Source of the DNA: Mariannaea sp. PMI_226
Lineage: Eukaryota > Ascomycota > Sordariomycetes > Hypocreales > Nectriaceae
DNA length: 64,000 nucleotides
Direction: 5' to 3'
Assembly (NCBI GenBank): GCA_024336345.1
Contig: JANFOG010000006.1
Span: 2,232,001-2,296,000, forward strand
Positions 35,048 to 46,721 of this stretch are shown here, piece by piece (position 1 is the stretch's first letter; every line of letters begins with the position of its first letter). A program made the translations under genes and the position numbers. The notes under the pieces were generated by a model. The model did not search any database, had not been told where the DNA came from, and worked only from the letters and a program-made list of their open reading frames with translations.

Positions 35048-36852
35048 TCATAATGCTCCTCCCACTAGTGACACAATCCACATGGCTACCCTCACTTTCA
35101 GCCCGACTCTGCGATCGTTCGTTGCCAAGTCATCCCTTGTCACTTTCGTCGCATGGTCCTGTAGCCAGCGTTGCTCATCACCTAGCCGCGATTTGAGTCC
35201 CTCGTCACGAGTCAGGATGAGAGCACCGACCTCGAGGTCGTGAGAGTAACTGCGCTTTGTGTAATTAGAGCTTCCGATGATACTCATGGAGGGGTTCTTG
35301 TCGCCAGGCATCGTGACCCAGAGCCCCTTGGCGTGGTAGGTCCAACCGCCAGGGTGGCCAACGATGCCGTTTCGCCATTCTTTTAGCGAGATGTCGTCAT
35401 CACGGCCTTGGTGGTGCACACGGTGGACAAAGCGACGAGCGAGGAGAGTGTAAGCATCTGGAAGGAGCCCTGACACACCCTTGGATTTGTAGAATCCGTT
35501 TGCTTCAGGGTGGGCGGTGATGACAGTGTTGTTTGTAGAAGCAGTGCTGAGGAGCAGCTTTGTGAGCGAGGGCGCCGGGTTAAAGTAGCCAGCGGTAAAA
35601 GTCCACGAGGAATCTTTGAAGGCAGGGGAGGCGAGCGTTTTGAGGATATGTGTGATGACGGGAAGCTCGGTAGAGGTATCTGGCTTCATAATTTGGGACA
35701 TTTGGCCAAGCATGTATACTCTTGTGTCTTGGACCTCTCCAAGCGCCGAGGGTCTGCCGTCTGGGTGGAGGAGAGAGTTCAAAGTTGAAGTGCTGCTCTT
35801 GATAAAGGACTGCGGCTTCTCAAGAGGCGAGGGCGCTGAGTTGGATCTGGGCCAGGCGAGCTTGAAGCCGGCTGGTTCTTGAGACGGCTCAACGAGAAAA
35901 GAGAAGGATCCAACCCCTGAGTGAATCTTCCAAAAGTGTTCGGTGACATCTTGTGAGGAAAAGAGGTGGTAACGGTCCTGGCGGTTGGTGAAGTAATCCG
36001 TTGACAAGTTGGCGCTTCATATCAATCTTGTCAGCAAAAGTTCAAATCGCAACTTCCAGGATAGATGCAAGGGCCTTCCTGGTTGTCTAAACCAGTGGTT
36101 TAACACATACCCAGACATGATAATCTCATCATCCACACCATACAGCTTCATATGCTGCAGACCCCAGCCCTCATTGATCCGCTTGGGGATATACTGCTTC
36201 CTCAATCCAGTCAGATTAGGCGTGTGATACATGCGAATCTCAACACGGTCGGCACCGAATTCCTTCACCAATGGTGCCAGTAACGATGCGCTCGACGGAT
36301 TGGGAGCCTCCCGAGTGCCTCGCAGCGCATCAGTCAAGATGCTGAGTTTGAGATTCGGGTTGCGGCGCAAAGCCTCCTGCAGCGTGGCAATGAGCTCTCG
36401 TTCTGACTTTCCAATGTACAGCGTTGAGAGAAATATGCGACGTTTTGCGGATAATATTCTTTGCTGGAAATTTTGGGAGGTATCAGTTTCAATTAGGCCC
36501 AGTTTTTTGAAGCTTTTATTTTTCGTTGAGTTGGGAATAGCTTCAACCCGTCAACAAGACGAACCTTGAGTGTTTCGTAAAACTCAGTTGGCGTCTTAAT
36601 GATGCCGATCTGGTCGCCTCGAATATCGAAACTCGGAGCAAGACGGTCTAACTCGCCAATAAAGGGGGCCAGAGCTCCAACGGCGCTCACAGAGCTCGTG
36701 GACGTAGATGAGACCGCTGCAGCTGCAGCTCCCACTCCCGCCGCACCGCCAGCAGGAATCGCATATCTTCTGCACTGCGACCGAACAGGCGTGGACTTGA
36801 ATGCTGAAGCACGAAGCTTGGATGTACAGCGGGCGCAGCTCCGGGCGAGCAT
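35048..36852 (-). CDS. PGS1: PGS1: phosphatidylglycerophosphate synthase
   Basis: Exons are 36852-36565, 36463-36111 and 36014-35048, giving 535 residues. Introns are GT-AG and in phase, joining TLK-QRILSAKRRIFLS and IIMSG-ANLSTDYFTNR. This PLD-superfamily enzyme makes phosphatidylglycerophosphate from CDP-diacylglycerol and glycerol-3-phosphate, the committed step to cardiolipin, on the matrix side of the inner membrane. Both HKD motifs are seen: HMKLYGVDDEIIMSGANLS and HAKGLWVTMPGD followed by SIIGSSNYTKRSYSHDLE. The N-terminus MLARSCARCTSKLRAS is a presequence followed by an Ala/Ser-rich linker. The gene diverges from NDUFA12. Confidence 0.93.
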
Positions 36853-37240
36853 TGCGCAAAACTGAACTTTGTTGGCGGATGAGTTTCTTCGCTTCTTTAT
36901 CTCTTATTCTTTCTTTTTGCGCTTGTGAAGTCTCAAAATATCTTCGCAGCCCCGAATAACACCCTCGCTATAGTCTGGTCTTTGAAAAGCTGCCAGTTTC
37001 CGAAAATTGTTTTTATTACTTTCACGGTACGTATCATTGGTAGCTCCCGCCTAGCACTTGCCCACTGTTGCCCACTCCAGCCTAAGGAAACTCCATCCGT
37101 CCATTATCTTTCTCAGTTTAGCCGCAGTTCAACCGGACCCGGGATTCCTCAACTTGCCTTGTTGAACCTCATCCCGTGAGCTCGAAACCGTGCCATTCCG
37201 CTTTCCCCCACGCCGACGTCCATTGTCGCCAGCCGCAACC
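36853..37240. promoter_or_regulatory. Bidirectional promoter between PGS1 and NDUFA12
   Basis: A 388-bp gap separates two start codons on opposite strands; both products act at the mitochondrial inner membrane. No specific site is claimed. Confidence 0.5.
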
Positions 37241-37936
37241 ATGTCGACGTTATCTCGAACGTTCCGCAACCTGCGAAAGGTTGGCATCAAGGTATGTACT
37301 GCTTGCCCGACTTCTCAATTGAGTGCCAATTCGCTGACAATGCGGGTAAATTGTAGGACTACTTCACTCAGATGCTGGTATGTATCCGACGCCCTCGAAC
37401 CGAAACTACACCGATGACGGCCATCTTTGACTAACAGCTCTCGTTCTTCGTCGACAGTACATCGGTACGCATTCGCCTCTTACTCCTTCAATAACACAGC
37501 ACAGCATAGCTGACCTCGCATAGGTGATACCAAGTACGGTCGTCTTGTCGGTACCGATCGCGCCGGCAACAAGTACTTCGAGAACCTCGAGGAATTACCC
37601 CTTCGAACCCGCTGGGTCGAGTACGCCAAGCACGATTACGACGCCGCCCACATTGATCCCGGTTGGCACGCCTGGATCAGCTACTCTCTCGACAAGCCCC
37701 CAACCGAGGATCCTCTGATCCAAGCCGGTACTCGTCACTACGAGCCTCGCAAGTCTGTTTTCAACTATACCCAGACTCGCGGAGCTTTCAAGACATACAA
37801 CACGTACGTTATCACGCAACATGGTTCACCTCGAGGGGGTAATTGGTTATTTGGCTCAACCAGAGAATGCTGACGTGCTTATAGGACTAAGCCTAAGGTT
37901 CAGGCTTGGCAGCCCGTTGCGGCTGAGCGGGCGTAA
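37241..37936 (+). CDS. NDUFA12: NDUFA12 (B17.2, fungal 13.4-kDa): complex I accessory subunit
   Basis: Five exons give 136 residues: 37241-37291, 37357-37377 (21 nt), 37458-37464 (7 nt), 37524-37803 and 37885-37936. Both tiny exons are needed to build MSTLSRTFRNLRKVGIK-DYFTQML-YI-GDTKYGRLVGTDRAG, the family's N-terminus. The conserved core NKYFENLEELPLRTRWVEYA and DPGWHAWISYSLDKPP follows, and the tail is TKPKVQAWQPVAAERA. It is a supernumerary subunit at the junction of the matrix arm and membrane arm of NADH:ubiquinone oxidoreductase, added late in assembly. All introns are GT-AG; length equals the family norm. Confidence 0.92.
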
Positions 37937-38240
37937 ACATTTCAGAATTGGATCATATAACAAGGCGCGCGTGTACATATTACAGTCACAGGGGTTAGAG
38001 CAATGATACTCTAAATAACAACAAAAAAAGACTTACCAAGCCCTAAGCTCCAACGTGGGAAGGCAAGAATGTACATCAGATTAATGCCGCTTGCGTTTGC
38101 AGAAAGAGTGAAATGACAAAATTACCATACATGATCTAGCATCTGGGGAATGCATTGACACTATCTATCAAGTTTAAACATGGCATGGTTTGCAATATGA
38201 ACAAATTCGAAACTACAAATGATGCAACTCCTTCATCCTT
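37937..38240. other. Convergent 3' flanks of NDUFA12 and NNT
   Basis: No gene is seen. Confidence 0.55.
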
Positions 38241-41200
38241 CTATAGCTTTGTCTCAATGGCCGATTTAATAGCTACGAAATGGTCAGAACAAGTAACATC
38301 CAAGAGTTGGATTGAGAGGAATGGAGACTCACCTTCGCAAGTGACTCTGGCATCGCCAAAGAGCATTCTTGCGTTGGGCATGAAAAACATGGGGTTGGGA
38401 ACATCAGCTACATCTCGTTAGCAACTTATGCTCATTTTTTTTCTCGAACTGATAGGCAAACTTACCGTAACCACTGGCTAAGCTTCTCTTCATGACAACA
38501 ACCTGCTTGGCCTTCCAGGCATGGAGAACAGGCATGCCCTCAATTGAGCTGCCCTTTTCCATGGCAATGGGGTTCACAGTGTCGTTGGCACCAATCACCA
38601 AAGCCAGATCTGTGTCAGCGAAGTCATCGTTGATCTCGTCCATCTCCAGGACAATATCGTAAGGGACGCTAGCTTCAGCGAGGAGAACATTGCATTGACC
38701 GGGCATGCGACCTGCCACAGGGTGAATGGCAAATCGTACAGTGATACCCTTGGAACGGAGGGTCTGAACAATGCTCGACAAGGCATACTGGGCTTTAGCT
38801 ACAGCCATACCGTAGCCAACAATAATGATGACAGACTCGGAGTTCAGGAGGGACTCAGCAAGGTCATCTACCGACGTTTGCGTCACTTCTCCCTGGGGTT
38901 TGTACTCTTGAACCTCTGTAGGTGTGCCTATACCACCAAACAATACGTTGGTGAGTGAGCGATTCATAGCAACACACATGATGTATGACAGAATGGAACC
39001 TGATACACCTATCAGTGCTCCAACGCTTGTCAATAAGGGGTTGTCCAGCATGAAGCCCTCTGCAACAAGTGCAAATCCACTGTAAGCGTTCAGAACAGTA
39101 ATGACCACGGCTGTTTACTAGTCAGCATGCAAGATAGCAATCCGCTTCAAACGGCAAACTTACGCATATCGGCGCCTCCAATGGCAGATGTGGTCGTGTA
39201 ACCCTTGATGAAACTCAGAAGCGTGTTAGCTGCCAGGGCGCCTGCTGCAATCATGGGACTTCCAGGGGCCATGGTAATAAATGCTCCCATCGTCGCGGCA
39301 TTGGTGGCCAATAAACCAGAGTTGATGACATGACGTCCAGGTAAGAGCTTTGGCTTCGATGACATTCTGCCAGCAAGCTTCATGAAAGCTACAAGGGATC
39401 CAGTGAAGGTGATACCACCTGCTTGCTGTTAGCTGATACGATGCAACTGTGCCAAAAGAAAAAAAAATCAGGGCTTACCAATGAGAACTCCGAGGTAGGC
39501 AGTTACCATATGAAGGGTTGAGACATCGTTGATATCGGCCATTACACTACCAATGCTGGTCAAGACAGCAGCGAGACCGACGACGGAATGAAGAGCAGCA
39601 ACAGTTTGGGGAAGATCAGTGGGCGTGATTCGCTTTCCAATTAGCATTCCTAGAAACCGCATCAGCTTCTGTTATCAAGTTATTGACGGTTATCGGCCTA
39701 CCAGCGACAGCACCAATCGTAGCAAGGACGCCAAACTGGGTGAGGACATCGGGAGAGAAGCCAACGGCAAGCAAGCTCGCAAGAACACCGGTACCAACAC
39801 CGAGAATACCAAGCATGTTACCAATGCGAGCAGTTGCTTGCGAAGCGAGACCGGAGAGAGAGCCAATGCAGAGGACAGAGCTAACGAGGTAACCAGCCTG
39901 GACCAGACCAGCGGCACCAGTCGAAGCGGCAGCAACGAAACCACCACCGCAAAGTACAGCGGGGATAGCATAGAGCCAAGGGTACTCAGGAGGATCAGTT
40001 GGGCCTTAAAGGCAATATTAGCAAGCAGAACATTAGTCATATCCAAGGAAAATTGAACTCACGCTTGAACATATCCAGCATACGCTTGGTGATGACGAAA
40101 CCACCACCAACGTTCACAAACGCAAGGAGAACACTAAGAGCGCCAAACACCTGAGGAATAGTCTCGGGAACATATCCACCGCCAAGGATGAAGAGACCGC
40201 CGACTCCAACCATTCCAGAAATGGCATTGGTAACACTCATCAGGGGGGAATGGAGAGCAGGCTGGACGCCCCAGACAACACGGTAACCGATTAAACTAGC
40301 CAAAGCGAAGGTGAAGGTATTGGACATGAGAAGCGGGCTGGTGAACTTTCCGAGGGCCAAGATGCTACCCATACCGGCCGTGACACCAGCAACCTCTCGG
40401 GTCTTCTTCTCCCAGGGTGTCAACTCGACCTTCTCGACAGCGGCTGCTTCAACTTTAGGCTTGGGCGGAGGGGGAGGAGGAGTCGGTCGAGGTGCAGTGG
40501 GGATGATTTCGCCGTTCTTGGTGACAATGGAACCGCGGACTACCTCGTCGGTAAGATCAATACCAAACTCCTTGGGCTGGGGTGCCATTGACAGGAGCAG
40601 CTTGGTGACGTTGTTGGAGTAAAGAGTAGAAGACTGTGTGGGCAATCGGGATGGCAGATCGGTATAGCCTAGTAAGCTTTGTTAGCATTGAATGATTCGC
40701 AAGAGAGACCTCATTCCCAATTACCAATGATCTTAATGTCTTTGTATGTAGCCAATTTTCCCTTCTCTGTAGCGGCGCAATTGCCACCAGCTTCAGCAGC
40801 CAAGTCCACAATAACGCTTCCAGGCTTCATAACATCAAGCATATCCTTAGTGATGAGTTTCGGTGCTGGCTTTCCAGGAATCAGGGCAGTGGTGATAATG
40901 ATGTCGACTTCTGCGGCTTGCTCCTTAAACAGTTTCATTTCGGCCTCGATAAATTCCTTGCTCATCTCCTTTGCGTAGCCTCCAGCGCCATCTCCATCCT
41001 CGGTCATTTCAACCTCGACGAACTCGGCACCAAGAGATTGGACCTGCTCACGAGCGGCGGATCTGGTATCAAAACCACGAACAATAGCTCCCATACGACG
41101 AGCAGTAGCAATTGCACTCAGGCCAGCAACACCGGCACCGATAACCAAGACTTTACAAGGTGGGATCTTTCCAGCGGCAGTAACCTGGCCCGTCAAGAAT

Positions 41201-42031
41201 CTTCCAAATACGTTGGAAGCTTCGAGGACGGCCTTGTAACCAGCAATGTTGGCCATGCTACTCAGGGCATCAAAGACTTGGGCACGAGAAATACGAGGCA
41301 CCATATCCATTGCGAAAGTGGTAGCCTTTCTGGCAGCAATCTTTTCAACAAGTTCCTTATTCTGAGCGGGCTGCAGGAAGGAGATGATGGTTTGACCTTC
41401 TTTAATGCTGCCGACCTCTCGAAGCTCAGGGCCACGAACCTTGAGGACAATGTCCGCGTCGGACCAGACATCCTTGGCGTCTACAAGAGTTGCGCCAGCT
41501 TGCTCATATGCAGAATTGAGAAAGTCAGCAGAAGTGCCAGCCCCGCGCTCAACTAGGACCTTTCCGAAGCCCTTCTTCTTTAGCAGGGCGACGTTGGCAG
41601 GGGTGAGAGCCACGCGACGCTCTCCAGGGAAAATTTCCTTGGGAACACCAACGGTGAGTTCTGCATAGGGTGTGGTGGGCGGTACCACAACGGTCGAATA
41701 AGCCCTCGGGGGTGGAGGAAGGGCAATGCTGGAAGCATGGCGAACAAGCGCAAGAGACTTGGGAGCAGCCGGAACAAGGGCGCGATGACGGGATACGGAT
41801 GCGATTGAGCTATGCCATCGCTTACGACGGGAGACGAGAATTGGGTCTGAGAGTAGCAAAAAAGAAAAAGGAGAAAACGCGGTCAGTTTGCGAGAATTAC
41901 AATCGAGGAAGAGTCATTGACTTACCTCGGAGCCGCAGGCAAGAGTTCGCAAAGAGCCGGGGAGCTATACACAGCTCTGTAGTGGCCGATGCCGAGGCAG
42001 AAGCCATGGGCAAAAGAATACTCGAGGCCAT
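38241..42031 (-). CDS. NNT: NNT: proton-translocating NAD(P) transhydrogenase, mitochondrial
   Basis: Nine exons: 42031-41926, 41846-40725, 40668-40063, 40004-39702, 39649-39479, 39418-39164, 39110-38466, 38407-38333 and 38272-38241. They give 1104 residues, a normal length for a single-chain NNT. Every junction falls after the first base of a codon (phase 1). The alpha part has [36 protein letters not shown] and [12 protein letters not shown] (NAD-binding domain I). A Pro-rich linker precedes about a dozen membrane helices (domain II). The beta part has [36 protein letters not shown] and [10 protein letters not shown] (NADP-binding domain III). The N-terminus [15 protein letters not shown] fits mitochondrial import. 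NNT uses the proton gradient to make NADPH in the matrix. Confidence 0.94.
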
Positions 42032-44168
42032 TGCGCAGAGACTGTAGCTTCTGGCTATGACTCTCGAGGTCTCATTTGCAAAACAAAAAAAAATTGGGTG
42101 GAATTGTTTGTGGTTGATCTCGGCAGCAGGGAGACTGGCAGCGAGAATCGGAGCTCTCTCTAGAGCTGCAGTGTGACGTTGAGGGTTCAGTTGACTTACA
42201 GCCGCTTTAGGCCGACGGGGCAAGAGATCCGAAGATAGGGAAAAACAAAAAAAAAAAATAGGCTACAGCTAGGTCGAGGGAATGCACCGCCCTAAAAGAT
42301 AAATAGCCCTGTCCACAAGCCTCGGAAATGGCTTTGTGAAGGTATTCAGCTTTGAGGCCTATTAAAAAAAGGGAAGAAAAAAGAAAAAGAAAAGTCGAGA
42401 AAAAAAGAAAGGAGAGGGAATAATGAGGGAAAGGGAGGTGGTAGGACCGTGGGAAGGTGGAGAGAGCTTCAGGGAGGTACGACTTACAGCATGAGAATGG
42501 AGACCTTCCTTTCTTTCCATGCCATGACCGGCTGGTTTTTCTTCCCTGCCGCGTCCCTCTTAGCCGGGCATTGTCGCCATTCCCATCTTCCCATCTTCCC
42601 ATTTCCCGATCGGCTATGAGCCGGTCAATCAGAACTGCTCGAGTCCACAATTGCGCGTGTTTGGTACATTTGCTCGGCTCAACTTGGTACATTCGAGGCC
42701 ATTCGCACACACGCAGCTCAGACCTCAGGTCCACCCCCAACTTCTCGCTGAGCCCAGTTGTCACGTCACTTGCCTCTGAACTGACCACTCACCGCTGACC
42801 GAAGTGTCCGACACGCCAACCAAGCCGCTACAGGTCGAGTCCATTACCTCGTGGTTCGACCAAAACCCCCTGATTACTACTGAAGCCTCCTCGACCCCTC
42901 ACAAGCTCTCACAAGCACCCCCCAGACAAGCTTCGAGCGGGTGGGCGAACTTTGAGCCCAGTGTGGGGTGATGTGCACTAAACTTGCCCACCTCGCAAAA
43001 CCTGGGGGCGGGGCATTGGGCCACTGTGACCGCGTTGCGGCCGGGCTTGGGAACCATGATGCATTCCAGCGCTTGCGTGCGGCTACAAGTACCTCACGTA
43101 TCATTAACTGAGGCAACTTGTCCTCTGGAGGTAGATAGGTAGCCATGGCTGACCGGGCAGCTTGCCGTCATGCCCTTTTTCCCCCTCCGGCTCCCGGTTC
43201 CCCCAATTCCCCCCAGAAATATCGACAAGATGCCGGGCAAATTAGACTGCTGCGCCGTCTATAGGTATATGCACGGCAACCGCAGCTGACCGATCCCCAA
43301 ACCGCCTCATGTAGGTACTGTCACGATTTGGTCGATGATGCATGGAAGACATGGATGTTGTATGATGGAGGGGGGCGTCATGTTAAGCGAAACCAAAACC
43401 TGCTGACCAACCCCAGTTAACTGCCTGATCGAGCCGCTGATACCCCAGTCTCAGTACCTCATTTCTCTCCGTCTTCCATCCTTCTCCTGCATACAAGAGG
43501 GTGTCCTGTTCGGATCTTGAGTCGGGGTCCGAACGGAAAACGGCTTGTAACCGTCGTGAATCGCTGAAAATAAAGAGGAGAAGCTGGGGGAAATGACTGT
43601 CATCTAGATACTCGACTATCCTGATCAGTCTAGATACCCGACTCTGCTCACCCAACATTGTCATTAATAACGATTGACATGTTATTGGGCTGACCTTATT
43701 ATTAGATGCGTGATTCCTTCACCATCGATCAAGCAAAATGCCTGGCCCTGTTCCACCTAACCTTGCCAATTTTATTACATACATACACGTCACGTCTAAC
43801 ATGGCAGGGATTCTTCACTGATTGATATACGGGAAGTTGATTCCGGTCCCATAGCTCAAGGATGCTGCTGGCAGTCTAGAACACGGGCAAAGTAGGAAGT
43901 AAAAGGAGTGACATAAATTTGCTTAACAAGATCTAATTTTAACCAAAGGAGCGTTGGAAGGGAAAGGTAAGGGCAATGAGTGACTCTATCAAAATTGTTC
44001 ACCTCCAAAGCATTAGTTTAAGATCTCCCTGTTCTTGTAAATTCCTTATTTTCCAACCCACAGTTCCAATAAACGCCACTTTATCCCCAAAATATTCCTT
44101 TTCGATTTCTTTTCCAGCCCTCCCCTCCATTATCTGGGCCAGTAGGGTCACCTTCTTGTGGGGGAGAA

Positions 44169-44455
44169 GGGGGTTAGCGGGTCAGGATGTGGTAATGAGG
44201 AAACCATTATATATGGGTATGAGGCAACAGAATAATGCGATCATTGTGACAGGAAAACAGGTCATAAGTTATGAGCAGCTAGGTATAGAGAAATAGGTCC
44301 CAGCGGCTATATTCCAAGACTAAAGCTCGGGGGTCTCAAGCGATATGCTAGCGAATGTGTGGAGAAAAGGCAGCGAGACGCCGGTATCACGTAGATTGCC
44401 ACGTGACCCACTGGTGTTTCGGATCTTGGGTTTTTCCTGTTGCAACTATCCCCCC
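44169..44455 (+). mobile_element. Decayed repeat element, copy 1
   Basis: The interval runs from GGGGGTTAG...GGTAATGAGGAAACC to GGGTTTTTCCTGTTGCAACTATCCCCCC, so the ends are imperfect inverted repeats. Its left part (ATATATGGGTATGAGGCAA, then CAGAATAATGCGATCATTG) and its right part (ATTGCCACGTGACCCACTGG) both recur, on the opposite strand, in copy 2. Differences are mainly C/T and G/A. It may be a solo LTR (TGTAAC...GTTGCA) or a small inverted-repeat transposon. Confidence 0.55.
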
Positions 44456-45794
44456 TCTCCTCGGAGCTGCGGGCCCCGCAGCTTCCGGACCCATATTTTC
44501 TCCGTTGGTGAAAACAGCACGAAAACGGGGCGATAAACGGCATCATCAATGCCGAACGCCCGGTGTTCGTTTGGATCACAATAAGTAAACAGCTGCCCAG
44601 CAGCTGTTATTCAACGCCCATTTGGAGCTATTATTGTTGTGTTTGTGCGCGTGTTGCCCCACTTCTTCGCCAGTATAAACACGCCTTTTCGCCCCTGTAT
44701 TTTTGTTTCTTTTTCCTTCTTTAACTTCATGCATTTTCCTGCGCTGCCTCACACATTTTCCTCCGTCGCTTCGCTCGCTTTTCGCCGCTCGTTCAACGTT
44801 ATTTTTTTTTCTTTTCTGTTTCGTCACCCTTTCCTCGTTACAATTATAGTCGCAGGTTCGCGGGTCCCGAGCTGTGCGGAAGATTATGAGTTCGAATCTC
44901 AAGTGGGGCTATTTCCTTGTCACCGCGTTTGGCTGGAGCTCACAAGCGGGTTGGGAGACATTTAGCGGAAAATTGATTGTACCTTATATAGCAAGAGATC
45001 GGCATTATCAAAAATATCCACTGAATTTAGGATGTACCCGTTGCCAACAGAAGGACCTGGAGGGGGCGAATCGTTACAAGGGCCGCCATTACTACAGTTG
45101 CTCACTCAATTTTTAAAATACTGGGGAAATGTGTAACGATCTGACTGATTCCCCAGGGAAACCGGTCGCAATAGGTTTATGTTGGCGGAGAGTATTGGAG
45201 ACGGTACCGTTGACCGTAAATTCACCCCAATATGAAGCTGTGAATTCCTCTAGCTAGCCCGGACCGTCCGGAAATAGTTTGTGGGGAGAAAACCCCACGC
45301 CCAAAAACACCCACCAACGCAGGTCGCGTGATGCGAAAGAACGATGTGTGAAACAGTCGCGACAGGCGGCTTGGAACAGCCATACCACAAATCTGGAAAG
45401 GGAAGGAAATCAGTTAAACAAATTAGATAGAAATGAAGAGAACCGTTTGATCAAATGGAAACACAAATCACAAGTCATATAAAAAGTCAAAAAGTTAGGG
45501 CAAGAACAAGATATATTCGATGGTATGAAGATGCCTTGTCCACAATGTTTTGTGGTTGTTTCATAAGGCCTACGACTACGGGTTCGAGCCAATTAAATCA
45601 CGGCAAGCAGAGTGAAAATTGTATCAAGTAATAATGTAAGCGGCATATGCTAAAGAAGTCAATTTCCTCCCCGACACACTAGTAATATATCTAACTGCCT
45701 ATATAGGGTTACTAAATAAAAGAAAGTATATAATTCTAAAATTGGTAATTCTACCTATTATCATTATCTTTCTGCTAAAGGCATTATGCAGTTT

Positions 45795-45974
45795 GTATAG
45801 TAGGAAAAACCCGTAATCTGAAACGCCAGTAGGTCACATGGCAATTGTAATGAGGAAGGGAGGCAATACTCACTCAGCCAATAGGCCAAAAAGATCCAGC
45901 AATAATCGCAATAATCACATTATTCTATTGCCTCATATCCATATATTATGGTTTCCCCGTTACAACTATCCCCC
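45795..45974 (-). mobile_element. Decayed repeat element, copy 2 (inverted)
   Basis: Read on the minus strand it begins GGGGGATAGTTGTAACGGGG, continues AAACCATAATATATGGATAT and GAGGCAATAGAATAATG, and later has ATTGCCATGTGACCTACTGG. This is the same order as copy 1 on the plus strand, with about 100 bases fewer in the middle. Just upstream on the minus strand a short open segment (about 46090 to 45966) ends ...YDPDVSSLEGG-stop. Its last codons, GAA GGG GGA TAG, resemble a retroelement polypurine tract. It could therefore be the tail of a Ty3/gypsy-like element, now mostly lost. Confidence 0.5.
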
Positions 45975-46721
45975 TTCTAATGACGATACGTCCGGATCGT
46001 ACATTATCGTGCTATAGCCACTACTCTCGGGAAGATCTCTGCCTCCTAACGAGGCCATAGCACCTGCATTGCGCCACTGAGACCCGCTGCAGCCTTAGGA
46101 TGCACAATAGGTAAAGGCCCCTAAGTGTGCTAGCTGGTCTATCCACCCATTCGGGCCTGCTTCTCCAGACAATAGCTCCTTCCATATGCGTATATACCAC
46201 ATTTCAGACCCTGGCGTATTGATGCGTCGCACAGTCAGCACCTGCCTAATTCCTCCTACCGGCTTCCAACTAGTACATATAAACGGAAATGCCGAACAGC
46301 ATAAGCCAGCTCACATAAAACCCATTGCTACTCTGAGTTCCACTGGGTTGATTAATGGTCAGGTAATCGCCGACATCAAAGACATTATTAGTACTTCCAG
46401 GACCTTTTCAAGCGGGTCACAGGAGGATTATATTCCTAGAGTCGTTGAAATGATGGCCGAGAAGAAGATGATGTCTGAAATATTGAGCATCGCAAAGGAA
46501 CCAGACTTGTGCTAGTGAGAGGACTCGATGAAGTTTAGAGGTCTGGATGAGTTGAAATGGTCGCCGACAAACAGGGAGATGAAAGACTCGAGAGCAAGGG
46601 GATTGCCTCTTGGTTCTTGTATATAAACCTTCAACTTGTACGCCTTTTGATGCGAGAAAAATAATCATCTCTATCTGCATATCAATTGGATTTGTATTAT
46701 CGTCTCCAACATACCAGAAAT

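Larger units (their letters stand above)
42032..46721. other. Gene-poor accessory island
   Basis: In 4.7 kb no intact gene is supported. It begins with the NNT upstream region (42032 to about 42800), then A/T-rich DNA with short open frames. Two inverted copies of a repeat element lie at 44169-44455 and 45795-45974. A short frame at 46186-46515 encodes 109 residues (with LINGQVIADIKDIISTSR) without a recognised domain. The last about 100 bp hold the promoter of the secreted-protein gene at 46722. Confidence 0.5.

Noticed and set aside
40918..41556. 212-residue frame antisense to NNT
   Set aside because: It is the mirror of the conserved NNT alpha domain and has no independent features.
44840..44910. 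tRNA-like stretch with GAGTTCGAATCTC
   Set aside because: The T-arm-like loop is present, but no matching 5' acceptor strand, D arm or anticodon arm could be paired.
45530..45600. Second tRNA-like stretch (TTTCATAAG ... GGGTTCGAGCC)
   Set aside because: The T stem does not pair and no acceptor stem is found; at best a fossil.
46186..46515. 109-residue plus-strand frame
   Set aside because: It has a protein-like stretch (LINGQVIADIKDIISTSR), but no family match or flanking exons could be supported.
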